Assembly: GCF_023630705.1 (NCBI RefSeq)
Contig: NZ_JALQEM010000013.1
Coordinates: 85,917-149,916 of the forward strand
Reading direction: 5' to 3'
Length of the DNA stretch: 64,000 bases
Origin: Caballeronia sp. GAFFF1
GTDB taxonomy: Bacteria > Pseudomonadota > Gammaproteobacteria > Burkholderiales > Burkholderiaceae
The notes below the pieces were generated by a model that made no database searches, had not been told where the DNA came from, and saw nothing but the letters and a program-made list of their open reading frames with translations. Both the position numbers and the translations under genes were made by a program. Shown piece by piece: positions 52,121 through 59,559 of this stretch (its first letter is position 1; the number at the start of each line of letters is the position of its first letter).

Positions 52121-52605
52121 CCGATGCGCGTGTCCACGAATTCCGCCTGCCACCGCCAGAACATCACGAGCGTGACAGCAGCACCGCCGATTCGCGTGAT
52201 GGCGAAACCGCGTATGGCAAGCGTGAGCGCGAGACAAACGCCTGCGATCGCTTCGGGATGCGCAGTCAGTACGCGTGCCGATGCGCGTGCCCATGAGAAG
52301 CGCCTGCGGCCGCCGGGACGACATGGGCCCGAACGCAGCCGCAGCATCGCCAGGTCACGCGGTTTCGAAACGCGCATGGCAAGCATGAGCGCGAGACAAA
52401 CACCTACCTCTGACTTGAAATGCGCAATCAGTGCGCGTGCCGACGCGCGTTCTCACGAAAAGCCCCAGCTACCGCCACGACGACGTGAGCTGACAGCAGC
52501 CCCAGCATCGCCGATTTTTCGCGGTTTCGAAGCCGCGCGTGGCAAGCAAGAGCGCGAGATCAACGCCTGCGTTCGATTCCGAATGCGCAAACTGTACGCG
52601 GCGCT
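52121..52605. repeat. Three degenerate direct repeats of about 160 bp
   Basis: Units start at about 52121, 52278 and 52440 (periods 157 and 162 bp), each opening with CCGA(T/C)GCGCGT. Shared blocks include ATGGCAAGC(G/A)TGAGCGCGAGAC and GCGCA(A/G)TCAGT.CGCGTG. Identity is moderate, higher between the first two units. Reading frames in them differ in length, so the unit is not obviously coding. Confidence 0.75.
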
Positions 52606-52697
52606 GCTTTCATCGGTGTATCAGCAGGACCGCCTTGCGTGACGTCCGTAGTTAGCCGCTCGCGTGGACTTCGCTCGTCGATACATTCATAGCGGTC

Positions 52698-52722
52698 CGG
52701 CGCGGTGATGCGCACCGCGCCG
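52698..52722 (-). terminator. Ten-bp hairpin downstream of the DUF883-like gene
   Basis: CGGCGCGGTG-ATGCG-CACCGCGCCG is a perfect 10-bp stem with a 5-nt loop about 47 nt beyond the stop of the minus-strand gene at 52769. It lacks a T run. Confidence 0.45.
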
Positions 52723-52768
52723 TCCATCGCTGCGAAGCATCACGAGGCCCGCCGCGCCCCATGCAGCA

Positions 52769-53266
52769 TTAGCGCGCGATCAGCAGCCCTACGATCAGCC
52801 CGCCTATCGCCGCCATCGCGATGGACTTCCACGGGTTATCGTGCACGAAGTCGTCGGTGCCTTCCGTGACCAGCCGATAGCGCGCCACGGCGACATCCTG
52901 CGCCCCCGAGATGACGCGCTGCGCCCGGCGGCCCGCCGACAGCCGCTCAGGACGCAACGGACTGCCCTGCCCTTGCGCCGAGGCCGACGCGGGCTGCGCA
53001 AGCACGGCCGGACTGTCGCCGCCCTCCAGCACGCTGCCGTGCGCATGATAAGGCGCGGGATAGGGAGCATTACGCGCGGGCTGTTGCGCAGCGCCGGGCG
53101 CGTGCGCCGCCGCGTTGCCCTCGCCGCTCTGCTCCATGCCGGGCCCGAGTGCGGCGTCCATCGCGCGCTCCACGGCCTTGCGCGACACAGCGGGTTCGCC
53201 CGGCGATGCCGTGGCGTTCCCCTTTGCATTCACGTTGCCGCTGTCATTGGCGTTGACGTTCTCCAT
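52769..53266 (-). CDS. DUF883/ElaB-like C-tail-anchored protein
   Basis: A 165-aa protein with a long disordered N-terminal half rich in Asn, Ala, Gly, Pro and His (MENVNANDSGNVNAKGNATA...), then RVISGAQDVAVARYRLVTEGTDDFVHDNPWKSIAMAAIGGLIVGLLIAR. The last segment, DNPWKS plus a single C-terminal helix, is the DUF883/ElaB tail that anchors inactive ribosomes to the membrane in stationary phase in E. coli relatives. Here the usual N-terminal helical domain is mostly replaced by low-complexity sequence. AGGAG eight bases before ATG 53266. Confidence 0.78.
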   Translation of the reverse strand: MENVNANDSGNVNAKGNATASPGEPAVSRKAVERAMDAALGPGMEQSGEGNAAAHAPGAAQQPARNAPYPAPYHAHGSVLEGGDSPAVLAQPASASAQGQGSPLRPERLSAGRRAQRVISGAQDVAVARYRLVTEGTDDFVHDNPWKSIAMAAIGGLIVGLLIAR

Positions 53267-53582
53267 GGCGCTCTCCTTTTGCGTCGTTGATGTCATGCGT
53301 GAGCCGTTCTTCGTCCTGCCAGCAAGAGTCGCACCGACGATCGACGCGCGCCAGTCGTCCGTACCGCATAAGCCCGACGCCAGAGTGCGTGCCTGCGAAT
53401 CGCAATTTCTTTCACATACCGGTGAGAAATGCTCGTTTGCCGACGCCCGGCCGCGCGCCTACGATGCTCCTCCATCGGATGAAGCCGTCGGCTCGCGCAT
53501 CTTTCGTTTCAGGCCGCAGCGAAGCATCGCGCGTTGGCGCGCCGCTACGATGGCTTCATCCATTCTTTACGCGAAGCCCGTC
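53267..53582. other. 316-bp divergent intergenic region
   Basis: Between the DUF883-like gene and an EamA permease gene. An imperfect dyad (ATTTCTTTCAC / GTGAGAAAT, about 53404-53429) is the only structure seen; no gene or clear promoter hexamers. Confidence 0.5.
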
Positions 53583-54524
53583 ATGAACCCTGTCAATCTG
53601 GCCCAGTTGCTCCTGCTCGCCGCGCTGTGGGGCGGCTCATTTCTTTTCATTCGCGTGGGCGTGACCGATCTCGGCGTCGCGCCGCTGATGGCGCTGCGCG
53701 TGGGCATTGGCGCTGCCTTTCTCCTTATCGTGGTGATATTGCGGGGCTCGCCACGCGAGGCGTTCGCGACCATGCGCGAGCGCGCGTGGCCGCTTTTCGT
53801 GGTCGGCGTCTTCAACTCCGCCGCGCCGTTCTGTCTCTTCGCCTATGCGGAATTGACGTTGACCGCCGGCGTCACCTCCGTGATCAACGCGACGACGCCC
53901 CTGTGGGGCGCGCTCGTCGCCTACCTGTGGCTCGGCGATCGTTTGAGCCGGCTGCGCGTCGCGGGGCTGGCCGTCGGTTTCGCGGGCGTGATGGCGCTCG
54001 TGTGGGATCAGATGTTCGTTCACGACGCCACGACACCCGCTATCGCGCCGATGACGACGGCGCTCGCGGCCCTCGCCGCGTTGGCCGCGACGCTCTGCTA
54101 CGGCATCGCCGCCAGTTACACGAAGCGGTATCTGACAGGTGTCGATTCGCTGACCGTGGCGGCCGGCACGATGAGCGCAGCGACGCTCGTGCTGCTACCG
54201 TTCGCGCTCGTCGCGTGGCCTGCCGGCACGGTGTCGCTCAGCGCGTGGGGCGCGGTGCTCGGCCTCGGCATCGCGTGCACGGGCGTGGCTTACATGGTGT
54301 TCTTCCACCTGATCGCGGTCGCCGGACCCGCGCGGGCGATTACCGTCACGTTCGTGATTCCGATATTCGGGATTCTGTGGGGCGCGCTTTTTCTGGCCGA
54401 GCGCGTGTCGGCCGGCATGGCCGCGGCGTGCGCCGTCGTGCTGGCGGGCACCGCGCTCGCGACGGGCGTCGTCAAGCGCGTGCCGCTCGTACGCGAACGC
54501 CGCGCGGCATGCGCGAAACAGTGA
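53583..54524 (+). CDS. EamA-family (DMT) permease
   Basis: A 313-aa protein with ten transmembrane helices in two EamA halves. LLLLAALWGGSFLFIRVGVTDLG and FNSAAPFCLFAYAELTLTAGVTSVINATTPLWGALVAYLWLGDRLS (first half) and PARAITVTFVIPIFGILWGALFLAER (second half) are family-typical. Exporter of amino acids or metabolites by family; substrate unknown. ATG 53583 precedes the first helix directly (MNPVNLAQLLLL); the long in-frame extension upstream has no matching features. Confidence 0.87.
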   Translation: MNPVNLAQLLLLAALWGGSFLFIRVGVTDLGVAPLMALRVGIGAAFLLIVVILRGSPREAFATMRERAWPLFVVGVFNSAAPFCLFAYAELTLTAGVTSVINATTPLWGALVAYLWLGDRLSRLRVAGLAVGFAGVMALVWDQMFVHDATTPAIAPMTTALAALAALAATLCYGIAASYTKRYLTGVDSLTVAAGTMSAATLVLLPFALVAWPAGTVSLSAWGAVLGLGIACTGVAYMVFFHLIAVAGPARAITVTFVIPIFGILWGALFLAERVSAGMAAACAVVLAGTALATGVVKRVPLVRERRAACAKQ

Positions 54525-54545
54525 ACGCCGCGCGCGAAGCGCCGC

Positions 54546-55079
54546 CTATCGCCACAAGCGCGCGAGCGGTCCGCCTTCTCCGCCGACCGGATCGCTTTTC
54601 GGAAACGGGAGGGCTTCCATCGCGCGCCGCTCGTCGTCGGAGAGCGCGTCGCGGCGAATGTCCCACTGCTGGTCCGGCGGGTACGCGCCGATCACCTGAA
54701 AGCGGCGTCCGCTTGTCAGCAGGCAATGCCCGGTGCCGGCAGGCAGGATCAGGGCATCGCCTGCGCGCAGCGCGATCACGCGCCCGTTCGGCCCGCCGAT
54801 GATCAGTTCTGCTTCCCCTGAGGCCACGCCCAGCGCCTCATGCGCCGTCGAATGGAAATGGTGATAGTCGAAGACGCTGTCGCGCCATTGCGGCGGCCAG
54901 CCGTTCTGCGCAAAGAGCGCCTCGAAGCGGCTGCCGCAGTCGCGGTCCTGAGGATCGATCGCGCCGTGCCAGACGAGTACCGGCAGGCGCGCGTTGTTCG
55001 GCACCCAGCTGTTCGCCGCGAGCATGAACGACTCGCAGCGGGCGTCGGCCGCCTGCTCGGTTTCGGTGTGCTCGGCCAT
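54546..55079 (-). CDS. Cupin-domain protein
   Basis: A 177-aa soluble protein with one conserved beta-barrel. Metal-ligand candidates lie in YHHFHSTAHEALGVASGEAELIIGG (H-x-H, E) and LPAGTGHCLLTS (His), matching cupin motifs 1 and 2. It probably binds a divalent metal; enzymatic role unknown (it resembles the YjlB-type uncharacterised cupins). GGAG eight bases before ATG 55079. It converges on the EamA gene with a 21-bp gap. Confidence 0.82.
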   Translation of the reverse strand: MAEHTETEQAADARCESFMLAANSWVPNNARLPVLVWHGAIDPQDRDCGSRFEALFAQNGWPPQWRDSVFDYHHFHSTAHEALGVASGEAELIIGGPNGRVIALRAGDALILPAGTGHCLLTSGRRFQVIGAYPPDQQWDIRRDALSDDERRAMEALPFPKSDPVGGEGGPLARLWR

Positions 55080-55692
55080 ATGCGTATCTCCGTGGAATCG
55101 GGAGCATCGCAGCAACGGCTGTTCCTGTCGCGGGCACTGCTTTATCGCTTTTCCACGCGTTGCCGGTTTACGGAAATTGGCGGCCGTGCCAGTGTCCATA
55201 TCCGCCGAACCCGACGCCGGGCGATAGTCATCGCGTTTCCGCGCGTCGCCGGCTCATCGAGATTAGCAGCCGTGCCAGTGTCCATATCCGCCGAACCTGA
55301 CGCCGAGCGATAGTCATCGCGTTTCCGCGCGTCGCCGGCTCACGGAGACTAGCGGCCGTGCCAGTATCCTTATCCGCCGAACCCGACGCCGGGCGATATT
55401 CATCGCGTTTCCATGCGTCGCCGGCTTACGGAGACTAGCGGCCGTGCCAGTGTCCATATCCGCCGAAGCCGACGCCGAGCGATAGTCATCGCGTTTACGC
55501 GCGTCGCCGGCTCACGGAGATTAGCGGCCGTGCCAGTGTCCTTATCCGTCGAACCCGACGCGGAGCGATAGTCATCGCGTTTCCGCGCTTTTCCGGCTCA
55601 CGGAGACTAGCGGCCGTGCCAGTGTCCGTATCCGCCGCATCCGACGCCGGGCGATATTCATCGCGTTTCCATGCGTCGCCGGCTCACGCAGA
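55080..55692. other. 613-bp region occupied by the 86-bp repeat array
   Basis: No gene is supported. Apart from about 60 bp next to the cupin start, the stretch is a tandem array that runs into the 3' end of the lipoprotein gene at 55693. Confidence 0.85.
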
Positions 55693-55740
55693 CTAGCGGC
55701 CGTGCCAGTGTCCGTATCCGCCGAACCCGACGCCGACCGA
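55143..55740. repeat. 86-bp tandem repeat array, seven copies
   Basis: The marker GCCGTGCC recurs at 55183, 55269, 55355, 55441, 55527, 55613 and 55699, exactly 86 bp apart each time. The rightmost copy contains the last codons (GFGGYGHWHGR-stop) of the small lipoprotein gene; each other copy is a derivative of this tail plus about 40 bp of downstream DNA. Units differ by a few substitutions. Each can fold: CGACGC pairs with GCGTCG around a GCGAT-(AGTC or ATTC)-ATCGC hairpin, whose loop varies while the stem is kept in the copies inspected. Confidence 0.95.
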
Positions 55741-55935
55741 TACCGACGGCGCGTAGTACGCCGGCGCATAACCGTAGCCGTACGCGGGCGCATAGCCGTA
55801 AGCCGGCGCGGGCGCATAGGCATACGGCGGCGCATAGACGCAGCCGCTCAATGCCGCCGCGAGCGCGAGCGTCGCGGATACGATAGCCAGGCGCGGCATG
55901 CGCCTGCCCGGCGTGGTGTTGGTGTGCTTATTCAT
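55693..55935 (-). CDS. Small Ala/Tyr/Pro-rich lipoprotein
   Basis: An 80-aa protein with a lipobox (LAAALSGC, Cys ~30) and a mature part of repeated Tyr-Ala-Pro units (YAPAPAYGYAPAYGYGY) ending in SVGVGFGGYGHWHGR. No domain recognised. Such Tyr/Gly/His-rich lipoproteins are common in Burkholderiaceae. Its 3' end is the first unit of the 86-bp array. Start ATG 55935 chosen because the signal peptide follows; the extension to 55980 overlaps the neighbouring gene. Confidence 0.68.
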   Translation of the reverse strand: MNKHTNTTPGRRMPRLAIVSATLALAAALSGCVYAPPYAYAPAPAYGYAPAYGYGYAPAYYAPSVSVGVGFGGYGHWHGR

Positions 55936-55960
55936 GATGTACGCTCCCCGACGTCCGCTC

Positions 55961-56314
55961 TCACCAATGGCGATGGCCATAGCCGCCGTGATGCGCGTAC
56001 CAGTCGCGACGGTCCCAATAGCGGGAGCCGTCCCAGTAACGATCGCCGTGCCAGCCGACGACGATCGCCGGCGCAGGCGCGACCATCACGAGCGCGGGTT
56101 GGTACACGACGGGCGGCGGCGCGGGCTGCTCGACATAGACGGGCGGCGGCGCGTACACGGGTGGCGGCGCGGCGTACACCGGCGCAGGCGCTGCATAGAC
56201 CGGCGCGACCGGCACGCCCAGATTGACCCCGATGCTCACTCCCGCGAATGCCGCCTCGCACGCGAGCGCGGCGCATGCGGCGACTCCGAGTCCGATAGTT
56301 GTTTTGACGTTCAT
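55961..56314 (-). CDS. Small secreted Pro/Val/Tyr-rich protein
   Basis: A 117-aa exported protein: signal peptide to EAAFAG (residue ~24), a VPVAPVYAAPAPVYAAPPPVY-type low-complexity stretch, and a C-terminal module GWHGDRYWDGSRYWDRRDWYAHH-GGYGHRHW rich in Trp, Tyr, His. The C-terminus is like that of other small YXWDG-type envelope proteins whose role is unknown. GAGGACAAC before ATG 56314. It lies 25 bp upstream of the lipoprotein gene on the same strand; the two may be co-expressed. Confidence 0.72.
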   Translation of the reverse strand: MNVKTTIGLGVAACAALACEAAFAGVSIGVNLGVPVAPVYAAPAPVYAAPPPVYAPPPVYVEQPAPPPVVYQPALVMVAPAPAIVVGWHGDRYWDGSRYWDRRDWYAHHGGYGHRHW

Positions 56315-56535
56315 GTTGTCCTCTGCCTGACGGCCGCAGCACGGCCATGACCGCATGTTAGGCGCGCGCGTCGGGCCTTGCGTTACAACGCCTGTAACAG
56401 ATGTGAACGTTGAAACGAACGGTCGATCTGCGCCGTATCGCCCGCCGAAAGCGCAGCGGCGATGCTGGCGCAAGCGGTTGCGCGCTCGGGCGCCCGGTGG
56501 GATAGTGCGGGCTTCGTCAAAATGGTTGCGAGCGA

Positions 56536-57453
56536 ATGGACCTGTTGCGAAGCATGCGGATTTTTGCGCGCGTGGCGGAAGCATCGAGCTTCACGGCGGC
56601 GGCGCAACAGTTGGACATCACGACGGCGCAGGCATCGCGGGCCATCACCGATCTTGAGACGCACTTGCGCACGCGGCTTCTCAATCGCACGACGCGGCGC
56701 GTCGCGCTGACGGATGCCGGCAACCGCTACCTTGCGCGATGCAAGGAAGTGATCGAGCTAGTCGATCTGTCTGAAGCCGAAGCCGGCGATGCCCGCGTGC
56801 TGCCGAGCGGCGTGCTGCGCATGCATGCGCCGATCACGTTCGGGCATCACTATGTGGTGCCCGCGCTCACGCGCTATCTGGACGCGCATCCGCAGGTTCG
56901 CGTAGAGCTGACGTTGTCGCAGAACGTGCCCGACATGCTCGACGAAGGCTACGACGTCTTCGTGCAGGTGACGACAACGGCGCTGCCCGACTCGGCGCTC
57001 GTCTCGACCCGCATCTGCTCGATGCCGAGCGTGCTGTGCGCGTCGCCGCGATATCTGGAGCGGGCGGGCGTGCCGCGCGATATCGACGATCTGTCGAAGC
57101 ATGCGTGCCTGCAACTCGTCACCACGTTCTTTCCGGTCGATCGCTGGGCGTTCGAGGGCCCGCGCGGACGCGCCGAGGTGGATCTTCCGCCGGGGCGGCT
57201 GCGGGTGAATTCGGCGGATGCGCTCGCCTTCGCAGTCGCGGATGGCTTCGGCATTGCGCCGCTGCCGGCGCTCTCCGCGCTGCCGTCCATCAGGAGCGGT
57301 GAACTTGTGCGCGTGCTTCCCGAGTGGGAACTGCAAACCATGACGATCTACGCGATGTACGCGTCACGGCAGTATCTGGATGCGAAGATCAAGACGTGGG
57401 TGGCGTTTCTGAAGGAATTCGTCGAGGGGACGCTGGCGGAGCAGATGGGGTGA
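56536..57453 (+). CDS. LysR-family transcriptional regulator
   Basis: A 305-aa regulator of the CrgA/DsdC-like LysR branch: MDLLRSMRIFARVAEASSFTAAAQQLDITTAQASRAITDLETHL winged-helix region and an effector domain with GVLRMHAPITFGHHYVVPALTRYLDAHPQVRVELTLSQNVPDMLDEGYDV. The C-terminus is LRV-NSADALAFAVADGFGIAPLP. Its target is not evident: the gene upstream is divergent (secreted protein) and downstream it converges with tehA. A GAGCGA site precedes ATG 56536. Confidence 0.9.
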   Translation: MDLLRSMRIFARVAEASSFTAAAQQLDITTAQASRAITDLETHLRTRLLNRTTRRVALTDAGNRYLARCKEVIELVDLSEAEAGDARVLPSGVLRMHAPITFGHHYVVPALTRYLDAHPQVRVELTLSQNVPDMLDEGYDVFVQVTTTALPDSALVSTRICSMPSVLCASPRYLERAGVPRDIDDLSKHACLQLVTTFFPVDRWAFEGPRGRAEVDLPPGRLRVNSADALAFAVADGFGIAPLPALSALPSIRSGELVRVLPEWELQTMTIYAMYASRQYLDAKIKTWVAFLKEFVEGTLAEQMG

Positions 57454-57482
57454 GGGTGTGGGGAGGTGGGGTGGTGGGTGGC
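57447..57482 (+). other. G-rich tract, candidate G-quadruplex, at the LysR 3' end
   Basis: The plus strand has seven runs of two to four G separated by one to three bases, overlapping the LysR stop codon. It can form an intramolecular G-quadruplex in DNA or mRNA. The rest of the 203-bp convergent gap contains repeated GGCATT/GCATTC words and no gene. Confidence 0.6.
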
Positions 57483-57656
57483 GCTTGTGTGTTGCGTTCG
57501 ACCGATCTGGCATTTGCCGTTTGGCATTCTGCATTCGGCATCACGCATGCCTTCAACCTTTGCCATTTGGCGTTCGCCGTCCCCCACTTGGAACAACTCA
57601 CTCCCCACAAAGACGGCCACATCACCCCACCACCGACGACCGCCGCCCCGCCCGCT

Positions 57657-58655
57657 TCACGCCTGCGTCGCCTGCACCGGCACTACGGGAACCACCGGCA
57701 CCAGTCGCCCTTGCGCAGCCGCCCGCACCGTTCCAGCAATCAACCCCGCGATCACGACGTTAGCCGCGATAAACGAAGCCACCGCGATCCATTCCACCGG
57801 ACCCTGCGCCCCGCGCTCGAGCATGCGGATCGCCATTGTCGGCAGCGCGGCCACGCCGAAACTGAACGCCCAGTACGAAGGCGTGAACGCGCGCTGACGA
57901 ATCCACGGCACGAGGCGCGTCAAAATCATCGCTTGATAGAGGCCGTAGCCGAGCAGCATGTACGCGAAGACATCCGGCACGCCGTGCGTGATCGCGAGAT
58001 ACGACACGCCTCCCACCACCGGCGGCGCGAGCTGGATGCCGAGCGTCGGGCGCAGCGCATCGGCGAGCGGCTCGTGCACGGCGGCGCGATGCAGCAGAAT
58101 CGATTCGATCGCGAGCCACGAGAATACGCCCGCGCCGAAGAACAACGCGCCGAGTTGCGTCCAGCCGAAAGCCGCGGCTGCCGTGCTCGCGACGAAGCTC
58201 GGCGCGACGGTCGGCAGATACATCGCCGGGGTCGTCAGTTCTGGCTTGCGGCCGCCTTGCCAGAAGCGCCCGTGCAGGAACGCCCCGAGCGCGAGCTGGC
58301 TCGCGACGCCCACGACAAAGAGCCCGACCGCGAGTTCGCGCGAAACGGCCTGAACCGCTTGCGCGGCGAGCATCGTCGATACCGGAACCAGCGCCGCAAA
58401 CGACGACTGCACCGGATGCCGCATCTCCGCAATGGCCTCGTCGCGCTCAGTCAGCCACTTGCGGCCATAAGCGGCGAGAAGCGCGATCCATACGACAAGC
58501 GCGCCGGCCGTCAGCAGGTCCGGCACGCCGTGCGGTATATGCCACACGCGAGCAGCCGCGCGCCATGCGCCCGCCAGCGCCAGCGCGCCCACCGCGATGC
58601 CGAAGAACGCCACCGGCATCGGACCGGGACGGGTTGCAGGTTGGTTCTTGTCCAT
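57657..58655 (-). CDS. tehA: TehA/SLAC1-family transporter
   Basis: A 332-aa inner-membrane protein with ten helices, like the tellurite-resistance/dicarboxylate transporter TehA: MPVAFFGIAVGALALAGAWRAA at the N-terminus, RHPVQSSFAALVPVSTMLAAQAV (pore region around the gating Phe) and WIRQRAFTPSYWAFSFGVAALPTMAIRML near the end. The family forms anion channels; tellurite resistance in E. coli is a by-product of overexpression. The C-terminus has a PVVP repeat. Start ATG 58655 lies after AAGGAGAAGGCA. Confidence 0.88.
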   Translation of the reverse strand: MDKNQPATRPGPMPVAFFGIAVGALALAGAWRAAARVWHIPHGVPDLLTAGALVVWIALLAAYGRKWLTERDEAIAEMRHPVQSSFAALVPVSTMLAAQAVQAVSRELAVGLFVVGVASQLALGAFLHGRFWQGGRKPELTTPAMYLPTVAPSFVASTAAAAFGWTQLGALFFGAGVFSWLAIESILLHRAAVHEPLADALRPTLGIQLAPPVVGGVSYLAITHGVPDVFAYMLLGYGLYQAMILTRLVPWIRQRAFTPSYWAFSFGVAALPTMAIRMLERGAQGPVEWIAVASFIAANVVIAGLIAGTVRAAAQGRLVPVVPVVPVQATQA

Positions 58656-58848
58656 TGCCTTCTCCTTTTCGGATGACGGAAGCGCGCGGTTGCGTTCTTC
58701 GTCGTTGGAGAAAGCTTAGTGGCGAGGGCCGGCGGCGCGAATGTCGCAACGTCTCGTTCGGCTGCTCGATCGTCTCAGACTCGCGGCGGCCCGCGGCCCG
58801 ACAGTGCGCGTAATATGCACCGCATGATTCACGCGAGGAAACGGCACG

Positions 58849-59169
58849 ATGGCATATCGGTTCGCACGCACGCTTGTCACCCTGGTTCCGCTCGCGCTCG
58901 CCGCCTGCACCGGCCCCGTCGAATTTTCGGCGAACGCGAATCCGCCGCCTGCCAGCGGATCCGGCAACGCCGACTTCAGCGCCATGGACCGCGCGATGGA
59001 CACCTGCAAAGCCTCGTCGCGCAAGGCGGGCCCGGGCCGGTGCGCGCAGGTTCGCGCTTATGAGGCGTGCATGAAGACGCAGGGCTACATCACCGTGCTC
59101 GGTCCGGAGAATCCGCCGAACTGCGGGCAACCCGACTGGGAGCAGGATGTCCGCCGCTGGCTGAAGTAA
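58849..59169 (+). CDS. Small lipoprotein with conserved cysteines
   Basis: A 106-aa lipoprotein: signal sequence with lipobox LALAAC (Cys ~20). The mature part is short, with four further cysteines (DTCKASSRK, GRCAQVRAYEACMKTQGY, PNCGQPDW) likely forming two disulfides in a helical CHCH-like hairpin. I do not recognise a family. It probably sits in the outer membrane or periplasm. A GAGG site precedes ATG 58849 by about ten bases. Divergent from tehA. Confidence 0.72.
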   Translation: MAYRFARTLVTLVPLALAACTGPVEFSANANPPPASGSGNADFSAMDRAMDTCKASSRKAGPGRCAQVRAYEACMKTQGYITVLGPENPPNCGQPDWEQDVRRWLK

Positions 59170-59559
59170 GTTCGCGTGAAAGACACGGCTGCGACGACGG
59201 CCATATGCCGATGTCCGACGTGGCGAGCGACACGCCCGGCATGCAAATGTCGGGCGCCTCGCTGGGCCGAGGACTCGCCATTGCTGCGGGCCGCTGACTC
59301 GGCCTCAGCAATGCCCCGCCGAGGCTTGCCACAAGCCTCGCCTTCGACCGGCGAGAGCGCGAGATGGCCGTGAAAGCGCATCACGTGCCGGGGCGCCGGC
59401 AGCAGACCGTGCGGCTGTGCGATACCGCAATGGTTTCCCGCACATGGAGATGCATCACGCAAGCACTGGGCACCTTTCCGTTGGCATGTGCCGCAGGCAA
59501 CATCCGCGTCGTCCGCTTGCAGCGCCTGGCGGTGTCGTCGCGTGAACGCGCCGTTCGCA
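59170..59559. other. 390-bp gap without a supported gene
   Basis: Between the small lipoprotein gene and the NCS1 permease gene (converging). Short frames on both strands are broken. One plus-strand frame reads a Met/His-rich phrase (GHMPMSDVASDTPGMQM) that might be a relic of a secreted metal-related protein; no start or ribosome site is present. Confidence 0.5.

Larger units (their letters stand above)
51803..52768. other. 966-bp stretch without a supported gene
   Basis: Open frames exist on both strands (for example 52067-52642 plus, 52012-52386 minus) but they lack ribosome sites, are Arg/Ser/Ala-rich and are explained by a set of three degenerate ~160-bp direct repeats (52121-52605). 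A 10-bp perfect hairpin lies at 52698-52722. Confidence 0.6.

Noticed and set aside
52067..52642. A 191-codon plus-strand gene
   Set aside because: No ribosome site and Arg/Ser/Ala-rich. Its repeats are explained by the degenerate DNA repeat, whose units do not keep a common coding frame.
55143..55740. CRISPR array
   Set aside because: Units are 86 bp and near-identical over their full length, so there are no unique spacers, and no cas genes are nearby.
56382..56398. GTTAC-N7-GTAAC dyad near the LysR/secreted-protein divergent region as an operator
   Set aside because: A five-base dyad is within chance and has no matching second site; kept only as a note.
6611..56401. Shared 11-mer CCTGTAACAGA at 6611-6621 and 56391-56401 as a common regulator site
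   Set aside because: Hundreds of chance 11-mer pairs are expected in 64 kb and only part of the flanks agree.
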